A stretch of 64,000 nt of DNA from Melastoma dodecandrum (Eukaryota; Streptophyta; Magnoliopsida; Myrtales; Melastomataceae): NCBI GenBank assembly GCA_029817715.1, contig JARUPY010000533.1, forward strand, positions 1,694,001-1,758,000, read 5' to 3'. Positions 52,143 to 63,227 of the stretch are shown piece by piece (the stretch's first letter is position 1; every line of letters starts with the position of its first letter). The notes beneath the pieces are model-generated. The model worked only from the letters and a program-made list of their open reading frames with translations. It made no database searches and was not told the origin of the DNA. A program made the translations under genes and the position numbers.

Positions 52143-54219
52143 TCATGACCGACACTCTACGTCGAACCAGAAGAAGATGGACGTTCGCGCGTATATGACC
52201 CGAACACGCTGCAAGACCAGGTCTCCATTTGTCAACACAGCCTTGGCGCCACCTTCGATCCATGTCTGAGAGACGTAGACCCCATTCCCATTTGAAGGCA
52301 AGGACGAGGGAATGACTTTGCTCCCATCGGCAGTGCTCACGATCGGATATGACAGGTAGTCTAATGGATTACTTTCACACTGAAGAACACACCCATCAAT
52401 TGTGAGCCTTCCACTTCTGTGCAGCAGACAGCTCCCCAGTTATGCTCTAACAGTCAGATTCGTCAGTTTGCAGGTGGCAAGAAGCTCCAGAGCGCTACAA
52501 GCAAAGGAGAGATACACAGGTGATTCAATCCAAATAAGGGCATTTTGATAAGCAATTCTATGACTCCCCCCTTTCTCGCAATTCCAGAGGAAGACTACAT
52601 GTATTTTAAGAAAACGGAACAGGTTAATAGCTCTCCAGGGGAGGAAACACACATACACGTCTACGTCCATGCAGTGGCATGTTGTCATTAATTAAACTAA
52701 CCTGTCCGAACCTCGTGAGCAGACGAGCGTGGTCTCATCCAGAAGTTCACCCCTGCCAATCTGAAATGTGTTCCCACAGGAAAGAAGCACATTAATCCCA
52801 GACATATTCCTGAGGGCCATCAAGTTTTCAATTATAAATATTTACAAACTTGACAATGCTTAAAAGACCCGTCATTGTGGAGTTATCTTGTCGCTTCAAC
52901 CAACTAATTGACAAACAGCAATCGAAGTAATCCATCATTCTCTATCTACATCTCTTAGAAGGACTCAACGCACATTCATTCCTCCTCATTACAGCTACAG
53001 GGATGTCTTATCAGAATTCGTATTCGTTATATATAACTCCACTGAAAATATTTAACTATCCACCCCAAGCTGCATGCTCAGGGGGTAACATTGAAGACCA
53101 CTTATGCTTGCCCATTACAACAGGAAGCATATCAGATCAACTTCACAACCTTAAAAGTAATTGTAATGATCGGGTGATGGATAGTAATTGATACCTACTA
53201 CAGGTATCACAGGCAGAACATACCAGGCAAAGCGGTTTTTGTATCTGAATATTAGAGGCAAGATGCTTTCCACCCGCCCCAGTCAGAATCGTATCTCCCA
53301 GTCTATGAGGGTCAAATCATGTCAGCATTCCAACACTTATGTAAGCATCCAAATAACATCACGTAGGACGTAATAGACCTTGCAGCAGATACAGCCGACT
53401 CGATGGTTGGGAAGACACCCGGCTCCGTCAAACTTTTAATGGAACGATCAACCCGTAACCACAGCCGAGGATGACAGGCCAAATAATGCCATCTGTGGCA
53501 AACGAGGGCGGTGTTATAACGATCTGCAAACTCAACACAAAATCGTGACAGAAATCGCCACATAAAATATGTCATCCACGCAATAACATGATATACACTT
53601 CAATTCGCAGGATTTTTCATAGGTAGTTTCCTCGCCAAGGCTTAATAGTTAATATGTACGCATTGATGATCGAACCACAAAAACATTATGGGCAACTCAG
53701 AATAATCAATCACCCCTTTTTCCTTTCACAAAGAAAAGAAAACTAACTCAGCTGCTATTCATTGGGCCATCTCGACACCATCACTCAAACAATCATTAAA
53801 TTCAGCACTACAAATCAAGCCAATTAAAACCACATGCCAAATCCACATTCCCAGGAAAAAGAAAGAGGAACAGCAAATCGTGGGGAAATAGAAAAGAAAC
53901 AATTTTCAGCGAAAAGACAACATTTTTAAGGCGTAGATAGAACCCGAAAATGAAAGGAAAAATACGGAGATTTCAAAAAAGAGTTAATTTTCAACCAATG
54001 AGACCCTTTTATTACCGGGGATAGGGGACAAGAAACTGAAGATATGCATCAGGCAGCCATCGTCGAGGTTGTTAATCGGAGCAAAGCTAGGAATCCCGCA
54101 GTTCCACCTCCTCTTCTTCTTCCCATCGGAGTTACTGCGGCCAGCCCTCGGCCTGAGGAGTTCCTTCCCCCCCCCCCCTCCTCCTCCTCCTCCACCGTTA
54201 ACGTTCTGACCATCTCCAT
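52143..54219 (-). pseudogene. SKIP5: F-box protein SKIP5 gene with in-frame stop and shifted start
   Basis: Five exon blocks (54219-54016, 53523-53379, 53302-53224, 52760-52702, 52494-52143) cover SKIP5, an F-box adaptor of SCF ubiquitin ligases with a pectin-lyase-like repeat domain. The F-box region INNLDDGCLMHIFSFLSPIP and the motifs ALVCHRW, GDTIL and FWFDVE are clear. Two faults appear. The likely start ATG (54219) is out of frame with the F-box because the 12-C run at 54167-54178 needs 13 or 10 bases. In the last block a TAA at 52440-52442 replaces the expected Glu (VRA-stop-LGSCLLHRSG), removing about 110 conserved residues. The rest reads cleanly, so loss is recent, or the first fault is a homopolymer miscount. 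It neighbours LNK2 as in Arabidopsis. Confidence 0.75.
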
Positions 54220-55136
54220 GTGGGAACGAGCTTGGACCGCCAAAGTCCGCAAGCTTTCCCGACACTCAAACCCGCTTTAGTCGACCGATCGCATTCGGTA
54301 GTAAAAAATCAGACAATCCCCCGGCCGGAATTTCTCACTTATATGGGCCTGAAATAGGCCCATTAAACATCTCAAACATCTCATTGGGCCTCATAATCAA
54401 TTGGGCTTTGGACGATAACGAGGTTGTCGGGAGCTCTAAAGTCGTGAGGTTCACCTCGATGTCCATGCAGTCCTTGTGCTGCTTGCAGAAGCCTCTAATA
54501 GTTAGTCTTTAAGAAAATTTAAAAGAAATACGGAAGTCTTTAAGTTACGGCTTAAAACGACCACTTCCGTAGAATTTATCAATATGTGACTTTTGTAGCA
54601 CGTCGAGAAGGACATCCGGATTTTTACTAAGTATAACTTAGTTGTCGTTTAAATTGCGACTTATTTGTAAAATGAAAGTCGCGATTTTAAAGTTTTCGAG
54701 ACTGAAAACGTAATTTGTAAAACAAAATTAACGATAAAGTGCGTACAAACCTCAATTTTATGAAAAAAAAAACTTTGTCCATTTTGAAGAAAAACAAAGC
54801 CTAGCTAGCAAGGACATGAACTAGTCATTTTCCGGCTCAAGGAAGAAACGAATGCAGATATTTAACAGAAATCGAGCTGCAATGCGGGTGATGAAGACGA
54901 GGGAGGATGTCGATTGTCTTTGAGACGTAGCTCGATGAAATTGTCCAAATGAGAAAGACACGTGAAGAAGGAACCACAAGACCAAAGACAACATTTACAC
55001 TTGATATTCAGTCCCTCCATGGACTGACTAAATCAAGCTGTAGACATAGTCGTCACATTTTCCACGAGTTTCAGTGTCAGCAGCGGAAAACGGATTACAT
55101 AAAGCCAGCCAATATAAGTTTGCGAGCGGGAGGGAG
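54220..55136. other. SKIP5 promoter side and LNK2 3' flank
   Basis: About 900 bp. The left end should hold the SKIP5 promoter, and the right end the LNK2 3' untranslated region. Nothing else is recognised. Confidence 0.4.
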
Positions 55137-58100
55137 TCACTGAGAGGCTCCGGCTTCTGTGGTTCCAGCTGGCACTAGAGTACCATAGTCCGGAGCGGGT
55201 TCTAAAGCGTCCCCACAATCCATAAGCCGCTGCTGACAAGGATAACCTACTCCCTGGGAAGAAGAGAAATCCAGCCCAGTTTTAGAACTCCTTCCTGAGT
55301 CTGCTGCATCGTTGGCTCCCCTCTGTGCTTGCCGTTCCATGTTGAGTTTTGCAGACATTGATGATTCTGGGGTCTCCGGATGCTTGATGGACAGCTCCAT
55401 TGGCCTGTGAAAGAGTAAATGGGCAACTGCACGGTCTATGGGATTCGTGTCCGTCTCAGCATCAGCAGTTACTTTGACCTCCCTGCAGAACCACAAGGAG
55501 AGTTATGCAAGCAGGTGATTACTTTGATGGACCAGCCTTCTTTCCTCAGTTGTATCAGTACTGATCGATTAATCCGAGCAAGTGAAATTTTAGTCGACTG
55601 ACCTCGCACTAGCATCTTGCTCTTCCTTCACCACATCTTCATGTTTCTCTCCTGCATTTGTACCGGTGCTGTTCACATCACTCGCTTGCTGCCTCTGCAC
55701 TGCACTTTTAGCCAATCTAAACAAGCTATCCCGAATGGAGATTCTTATAGGCATGTCCAGCTGAACAGAAAACTCGGGTTAATGATCTTTCCACAACCAA
55801 TCCTAAGTGATAAACAAGTTTAATACCTTTGATATAACATCTTGAAGTCGACGAAGCACGGCCTCCTCAATAGAGTAACCATCATCAGCAACAGATAACG
55901 TACTGGATTCATCTTGCTCGATTGAAGAAGCCACGTCTAAGGAAGGAAGAGCACTTAAGTTGTCGATCTCGTAAGTAGGCCCAGGTTTCAGCTGATTTGG
56001 GCTTTCCAGGGAATTCATCGGCACAATTGAATTACGGGAGACTGGATCACCGAACTGCTGCAGCTGATTCTGGATGGCAAGCATCGCTTGCATCTGTTGC
56101 CTCCTCCTCAGTTTCTTAATTTTTTCCCTTGGCGTCATAAGAGGAGCTTTTCCCGGAGAATCGAGTTGCTTTCCAGCAACATCTGCATTCACGGAAGTAA
56201 CTTCATAGCCCGGAAAGACAGTCTGGATCTTGAGTTCACTGGGTGGATACCGAGGAGAAAGGCCCATGGCTGCAATAGGATTTGGGAAATTTACAAAAGC
56301 AGAGGGATTCATATAGCTGGGGATCAACTGATAACTATGAAAAGTCTCTGGCCCTTCAATTGGATTTAGCTGACTGAGAGATGAGGGGAGGCATGCATGA
56401 GACAGTGATCCCGATAACTGGGGCTTAAATAGCCCAGCCGTGTTCGCTGGTGGAGTCCATCCCGATTCGAAGCGCTGTGATGATTTTCCCTTCTCTTTTC
56501 CTCTAACCTTCTTTTGAACTTTCGAGTGAGTTTGTTGCCCATATGCCTGCACAAATTGACAAAAGCCCAAGAACACGCAACACCCAAGTCAAACGTTCCC
56601 GCCTTGCACAAATCGATGCTTGATCACCATATGTAACATCATCATCGGAAAAACATGTTTACCATGAATTCATAGGATAAAAAACATAACTCATAGATAG
56701 TGTAATATGACTCCCCATGTTACTCTAAAGGGAAGTATCAAGACATAAGAGATATGTGATGAATAGAAAGGGAATACCTTGTCAGCAAATTCATTCAGAG
56801 TGAGGATATTTTCTGCCCTTTGGGTGGAGCTCGTCGGACGAGCCTCCCCTTCCACTGCCAAATTGTGCTGGAGAAGATATAATATATGTAATATCTGCAG
56901 AACAAAGATAAGAATCCTTCACAAAAAAAACATGTGTCGCACTGACCTTCCAATCTTCTTCAACACCTCCTGAAAGAGCCGACATTTCACCGCTTGGCTG
57001 AAAGGCAAGAGATCCCGAGTCATCCGTCCTCTCGAATGAGAGATCGAGAGACTGCCCACCTCTTCCATATTTTGGCTTATCAGACGTCTCTGGAAGTGAC
57101 TTAGAAACCATAACAGGAGAATCAAAGGACTTTGAAGGGCTACTTGTTTTCTCTTTGGAGGAAGACCATATCTCGCTAGGGACCCCGAGAGTAACAGAGG
57201 AAAACAGAGGCTCGTCATTGCTGCAAAATCACCACTTGTGAGGAGATGGAGTCAGACAAAACAGCCAAAGTAAGGAGTGAAAAAAACATCAAAAGAAATT
57301 CCTATCCTCCTCGACTGAAGAAATAAAGCTCACCGAGGCCTCTGAATATGATAGTTTCTGGAATATCACAGTAATAATGCATCTATAGAGGATGGGGTAG
57401 AAAGGACCACATATTGGTAAACTAACCTACTAAGCAAAAATAGATATTCTAGCTTGCTTCAGAGGTCAAAGAGATGATACGGTCAAAAAATTATGATATC
57501 AACATGCGTCGATCAATACAAATATACATTTTTTTCAAGAAGGAATACGTTTGGCGGATTATCTTCATTAAGGAAGAAACAACAAAGGATGTTTAAAGCA
57601 AACACTATTGTAACTCGTCTAGTAAGAGCCAATGGCAAACAGAAAGTTAAAAACTCCAAATGCTATATAATGATCATACAGGGTGGACCAGGTTTGCAAC
57701 CATGCCAACAGATTACCTAAATATCCGGTCGAGATCATCAAAGCTGCCAATGTTACCCCAGTCATACTCACCGAAATCGGAGAGCTCTTTACCTTGGAGG
57801 TTATCATAAGCTCCAGAATCTCCATCAAGTGGACATTCTTCTGCAGAATAAAGTACGCAGGTTACACTATGACAGGCAAAAGTGGAAAGGACTTCTAGCC
57901 AGTGCAATTGCACAAAACTTCCCTGAAAGTTTTAATTTCACAACCTTTTGACAGATATTTGTTAGTCAAGACCGAATCATTGAACACTCTATCATCCATA
58001 GAACCATGGTCAGTTGTGGCTTCTGTTGAAGCCACGTTTGGCCATGAGTCCACACCCAAGGCAGAAATTTGTCCATTTTTTACAGGATCCGGACTGCTAT

Positions 58101-59254
58101 CTGGTCTTATGACCTGGAAATCAAGCTTCGTACCCAATAGTTTGTGTTCTGCAGGTATGCCCGAGGACTCCTGATTATTCTCATCCCCTTCACCTTTCTC
58201 AGGGAAAGGGACGATATGATCACCACTCTCCCCAGCCTCACCCCATATAATATTTGCAATCTGAAATCATAGGCTGTCAGTTGCAGCAGAAACGGGAGCA
58301 TGCTGGTAAAAACAAAGCCGGAAGCTCATTTTTCAAACACGAGAGACCAATCATGCAGTGGAGAAAAAACGATGCAGGACCTTCATCAGTGAGGCGAACA
58401 TTTCCCAGACATTTCAGAGTCCATAAAAAATTCCACTAGCCCTAAGAGAATATATCAATGCACACACGATTCTACCATGTCTGAAAGTTTTGCAGGGGTG
58501 AAGGGGACTTTAAAAATATGCTACCATTTGGTTACAACTGAGATATGCCAAACCATGTTCATAGAAACCATTCAGCACAAAACAAGGATCTCCTCGCATC
58601 AACCCTTCATTTCCTCCATTATGAAGATATATCTAAAATCTACAATACATGGATCTCAGAGGTACAAATCTTATAGAATAGGACTCCAAGCAGAAGTTGT
58701 CAAACTGAAGCATACGCCGTGTTCACTACTTTCCTATTTCTCTATGTTGCTAATTCCTTAAGGTGTATCGGGTGGTTAAGAGATCGCCCATTCTGGCTTT
58801 TCCTTTCACTGGTGAGATAATTTGACTACAGTTAATATCCCCTGTGAAGGCCAGGGCCATCTTCCCCTTCAATCCTTCCCCATACCAATTTCGTTTTCTA
58901 TGTTTACTTCACCCTAGTGATCATGACCTTCAGCTCATCTGCGGAACATACCCCGGTTCCAACTTATTCCCCGATTATTCTCTTTCACCACACCCCATCA
59001 ATCATCGTCACTACCGCAGCCGCAGAAATTAGAAAGAATAATGCATCTCAAAGTTCCCAGTGTATTGATATCATCCAGCACTGAGGACACCACAGATCCC
59101 ATGAACTGATGCAAGGAGAATTCAGGAACTCTTTCTCTAGGAGCATTTCACTCTCACCCTCCCAGAGACCACAAATCCCTTAAGCCATCTAAAAAGGAGC
59201 AGAAATTGAGATCTGGGATTTGGTTTTTACCTCTTCGTCGTTCCAATCAAACAT
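55137..59254 (-). CDS. LNK2: LNK2-like clock coactivator (night light-inducible and clock-regulated)
   Basis: Eight minus-strand exons (59254-59231, 58260-57945, 57840-57717, 57220-56947, 56867-56778, 56546-55827, 55760-55603, 55482-55137) give 683 residues. Exon 1 encodes only MFDWNDEE, the signature N-terminus, and exon 2 starts IANIIWG. Other conserved blocks are NIGSFDDLDRIF, the basic segment KIKKLRRRQQMQAMLAIQ, AVLRRLQDVISKLDM and RAVAHLLFHRP. LNK proteins lack a known enzymatic domain; they act as coactivators of REVEILLE8 to drive afternoon and evening clock genes such as PRR5 and TOC1. Exon 2's donor was placed at 57944 because only that phase joins to exon 3. Two G-box palindromes lie upstream. 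The SKIP5 neighbour matches Arabidopsis LNK2 rather than LNK1. Confidence 0.92.
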
Positions 59255-59630
59255 ATCTGACGATAAAACACCAAGTCTCAAGAAGGGAATCCAATTCAAG
59301 AACAACCTTGTGTATGTAGCCACACATGGCCGATTTCCCTCCCAAACAAAAGGAAAACAAATCAGAAGCAAAAATCAGACAATTAACCAAATACAGAACC
59401 ATTAAATGTCCACAAACAAGGAATTTAGGGGGAGAGGGGGGGGGGGGAACATCACAACTTGGAGAATACCCACAATGGATTTCTTCCGCTTTTGCATGCA
59501 GGGAAAGGGCAAACCTTTCTACTGAGAGAAAGAGCCGGCCAGAGGAATATTACAAACCCAAATCCCCCCAAAGAAGAGGAAGACTCGGAGCGACAGCACA
59601 CTGTTTGGCTACCGGTTACCCTCTCGTGGC

Positions 59631-59640
59631 GACACGTGTC
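59631..59640. promoter_or_regulatory. G-box palindrome in LNK2 promoter, copy 1
   Basis: GACACGTGTC, a perfect 10-bp palindrome with CACGTG core, 377 bp upstream of the LNK2 start. G-boxes bind bHLH and bZIP factors such as PIFs and HY5. Confidence 0.55.
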
Positions 59641-59706
59641 ACCAGTAATTTTTCCCCTCTCTCTAGTTCTAAAAGACTTGGTTTCTTGTGGGGTTCGTGG
59701 GTTTTC

Positions 59707-59716
59707 GACACGTGTC
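59707..59716. promoter_or_regulatory. G-box palindrome in LNK2 promoter, copy 2
   Basis: An exact second GACACGTGTC, 76 bp from the first and on the same upstream side of LNK2. Confidence 0.55.
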
Positions 59717-60048
59717 AGGGGGCGTATCCAAAGTAGTGGATGAGAAGCATGGATCCATTGCTGGGACGCCATTGGCCGTTCCGGAGAAAAAAACAAATTT
59801 TTAAAATTTCATTTGCGGTCAGAATTTGCTGCCCGTGTTGGTCTCCTGCGAGTTGGTCTGGTCTTTGGGTGGTGGGAATTGATCTGCAGGTCGCTTTCAC
59901 TAGGTGGTGTTCATATGGGCTGGATCTGGCTGGGAGCTGGGATTTCGGACAAGAATAAATGGGATTAGGAAAAATTCATTAAATTTAATATTGGATTAAG
60001 TGTTATCCTTGTCATCGTCACTGACCCAGATGGGTTAATTATATGGTA

Positions 60049-60056
60049 AGATATTT
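60049..60056 (-). promoter_or_regulatory. Evening-element-like motif upstream of LNK2
   Basis: The minus strand reads AAATATCT about 800 bp before the LNK2 ATG. It lacks the first A of the 9-bp evening element, so binding by clock MYB factors is only possible. Confidence 0.25.
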
Positions 60057-60565
60057 GGTGTTTATGATTGTGAGGAGAAGAATCATCCAGAAACGGAAAG
60101 ACCTTTCTTCATCTGACTGGATTGAGTCAATGAATGGCCTGGATTCGGATAAGGAGATAGAGATCATTACAGGCTTTGGATGGCGATGTTGGATCACAGA
60201 CTCTCAACTCATCTCCATGTGGCCCTAGAAAGATTATCGGGATAAGTTTTGGGCTTTTCTGTATCCCCCAAAATCATGACCAAGACATGACACCACGAAT
60301 TGGTCCTTGTGAGAAGTTAGCTTCGGTTAACTTGCAGCCCACCGCCGTGTTCATGCCAAAAGCGGAATGAATCGCATTTAAGTGTCGAACACGGACGAGT
60401 TCTTCCGGAGGATCGAGAGAGCTCATTCTTATTACGCGACAATATCAGCGACAAAAACAGGTACATGGGCAACGAATCAACCGGGGAGCCGAGCAGCGGG
60501 AGTATTACAAAACAATAGATACGGGTAGTAGCAGATGACTTCCACAGTCACGAGAACATGCTTGA

Positions 60566-61931
60566 TCATTCTCCTTTGGACACCAGAGTCAGCAAGAAAT
60601 CCCTGTAATTCCCGTTCGCGGTGTCCTCAATCCTCTTCGACAGCGGAACTCCATATAGCTTAACGAATTCTTCCTTGATCTCCTTGATGTCAACGTCCGC
60701 TCGGGTTACGATCACTCTAGTCAATGCCTTTTTCGTGCTCTTGTGAGCATCATTTTTCAGAGACACGTCCAATATCTGGACAGCAGAAGACAGTTTCAGA
60801 TAGAATCCAGAGATGAGAGGAGACGTCGAAGGATTCGATGGGGTTACCTGGCAGAAGTATCTTTCAGGAGTGCACAAGCACTGCACAGCCTCTTGCAATC
60901 TCAGGTCAGATTTCAGATCCTAAATGGCAGCAACGAATCGTTTTCTCGTGTGAGAACAAACCTTTTTTCTGGGAATCAACAGATAGGAGATGAACAGCAC
61001 ATGATACTTAATAAAATTGCGTACTTCGTCGAGGTAACTGCTGCTAATCTCCTTGTAATGCTTGTACACTGCAACGAGATGAAGCTTGCTCCTTGTCGAT
61101 AGTATTCTGATCACTTCCTCATCCTCGATCAAGGTCTTGCCCTCGCCGCCCCTGACGGCATTCACGAGGAGCTTTGCCTCGGATTTTGCTGCATCTTCCT
61201 TGTGTTGGGGACCTTCGTACCTGTAGGCACTAACCAGAGCCACCAACAGCTGCATCCCAAAAATTCCACGAAAACCCATCGGCAACACAGATCGGATCAT
61301 AAAACAGGACGACCGATCTGCTACTACCTTGCGTTCACTGCCACTAACGTGACAGGCGACGTCCTCCTCGATGGAGTACTCGAAGAGGGAATGGTACGCC
61401 CTCCTGGCTCCGAGAAGCTCTTCGGACGATCTGGTGCAGGCGACCTCAATGATAATGTTGTAGGAATCAGGACCCTTGAGCAGCGCCTCCTTCAACAGCC
61501 GGGCGTCTCTTTCCCAGGGATGCATCGCCCAAAGGACCACCGCATTCTGGAAAAATCCCTTATCTTCTCAACAGACAAAACAACAACAAATCACAACGGC
61601 GACAAATACAGATTCGACGAGTTAATTACCTTGAAACGCATGAACTCATGCTTGAGTAGCTTGACCCTGTGATCGTCCCACCTCTCGAAGAGCCTCTCGT
61701 CCTCCTTGAAGAAATGAGGGTTGGACTTCCTGAACGACTTCCTGGTATCAGGGTGGGAAGCGCCCAGGATCGAGATCAGCGACTTCTCGTCGACTCCGTG
61801 ACCTGTGAAAATCGATCCAAAAAAAACGCTGAGCCGGGTCGACGTACCCCAAAGAGCAGCAGATAGTAGAAGCCGGAGGAACAACCAGAGAAGGCCCTGG
61901 TGAGGACTTCCAGTTCATCAGGCTGTGCCAT
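60566..61931 (-). CDS. ANN4: Annexin D4-like calcium/phospholipid-binding protein
   Basis: Six minus-strand exons (61931-61886, 61802-61630, 61546-61328, 61249-61025, 60919-60848, 60775-60566) give 314 residues; Arabidopsis ANN4 has about 319. The typical annexin repeats are visible: repeat I starts FSGHGVDEKSLISILG, repeat II carries AVVLWAMHPWERDARL and CTRSSEELLGARRAYHSLF, and the last ends GNYRDFLLTLVSKGE. The WAMHPWERDA block and the single-residue spacing match ANN4 rather than the ANN1/2 or ANN5-8 groups. Annexins bind acidic membranes with calcium at the cytosolic face; ANN4 has been linked to drought and salt responses and calcium entry. It lies head-to-head with the ANN3-like gene, an arrangement of the same two paralogues that are neighbours in Arabidopsis. 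Confidence 0.94.
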
Positions 61932-63227
61932 TTGGGATCCCGGGGGGGAGGAATCACTGGCGTTGGTTCTACGGCTATGTCCGACCGACCGACGGAATAG
62001 AATCGAGGATGATGACTTTTGGGGTGCAATTTATACGGACCCACAGGTTGTGTTATTCATTCTTGGTTAAAAAGAATTACTGACCCTTTGTAGTAAGTCC
62101 TTACCATTTTGATGATTCCCCCCAACATCCCCACTTCAACATCAATCATGTCTTCCTTTTTTTTTTTCCTTGCATTCATCATCCCAACCAAGAAAACGTA
62201 AAGTAGATGACAACAATAATGGATGGAGTTGGATTGGGTGGGCTATACTCTATCACTTTGTCATAATAATACTCCCCGATTAACATGCTCGTCTCACGCT
62301 GCGAGGGCATGAAAGCCACACCACACGTAAATGGCAACGCATCATTCGACCGTGGAGACGACCTGAACCTCACAACCTGTTTCACAGTTTGATGATGCAC
62401 GTTGTGCCCTGCATCAGACAGGGACAGAAGAAGGTGAGCTGTCTGTGTGACTGGAGCGAGGAGGGGCATATGGGGATGGGCATGGAGGCGAATGCTGTGC
62501 ATGTGAAGAGAACTTATTGCCGACCTTGACCATACCGTCCTCATTTAAGGACACGGTCGGTGGCGTGGCGTGGCGAGGCCAGATGTGTAAGAATTATTGT
62601 GGATTTTATTTCCTTTGTTTCCCATTGAATTATTTGGATCTGATGTGACCCAACGACGACAGGACAGGATTGGGGTCGGGGGGGCGGTGCTTGTCCCCGA
62701 GACTTTGGACTCATTCACTTCGATGTTAAGTCTGCTTTTTATCATTATGTTGAAAAATAAGATCTCGAGTTGAATTTGATTTGGGGGGGGGGGGGGAGGA
62801 ATTTGTTGAATCACATCAATTTTCTCACCACCCTCCCATTCCTTTCCTTGGTCATTAATTTGTTGATCGTGACTCCCAACTCATTATGATGAAAGGCGTG
62901 GAAAGAGCTGGGGAATTTACATTTGTGGTTGTGGATGTGTGACATACATTAAAAAGCAAACTCTCATTTAATAATTCCATATTCATCGATCGGTAGTCTC
63001 ATTGATGGGAGGACCTTTCCGAGAGATAGTAAAAGTAGAGGCCCCAAGTTGCAAACCAACTGGGAAAAAAAAGCGGTTGAAACTGAAGACGAAGGCGAAG
63101 GAGAAGAAGAAGAAGAAGATGAAGACGAAGTCATCTCTGTTTTAAGTAACGGTAGTTTTTTCATTTTTTTTTTAAATTTTTATTTCTTGTTTGTTTACTC
63201 TTTGGGGGGGAAGGGGGAGGGGGAGAG
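61932..63227. other. Divergent spacer between the two annexin genes
   Basis: About 1.3 kb shared by the promoters of ANN4-like (minus) and ANN3-like (plus) genes. It contains a 14-G run at 62783-62796 and a (GAA)5-type purine repeat at 63103-63118. No further gene is seen. Confidence 0.5.

Larger units (their letters stand above)
59255..60565. other. LNK2 leader and promoter
   Basis: About 1.3 kb between LNK2 and the end of the annexin D4 gene. A 12-G run occurs at 59436-59447, and the G-boxes listed separately lie here. No gene is seen. Confidence 0.5.

Noticed and set aside
52407..52452. A short GT...AG segment that could splice out the SKIP5 stop
   Set aside because: About 38 nt, too short to be an intron, and it would remove conserved residues.
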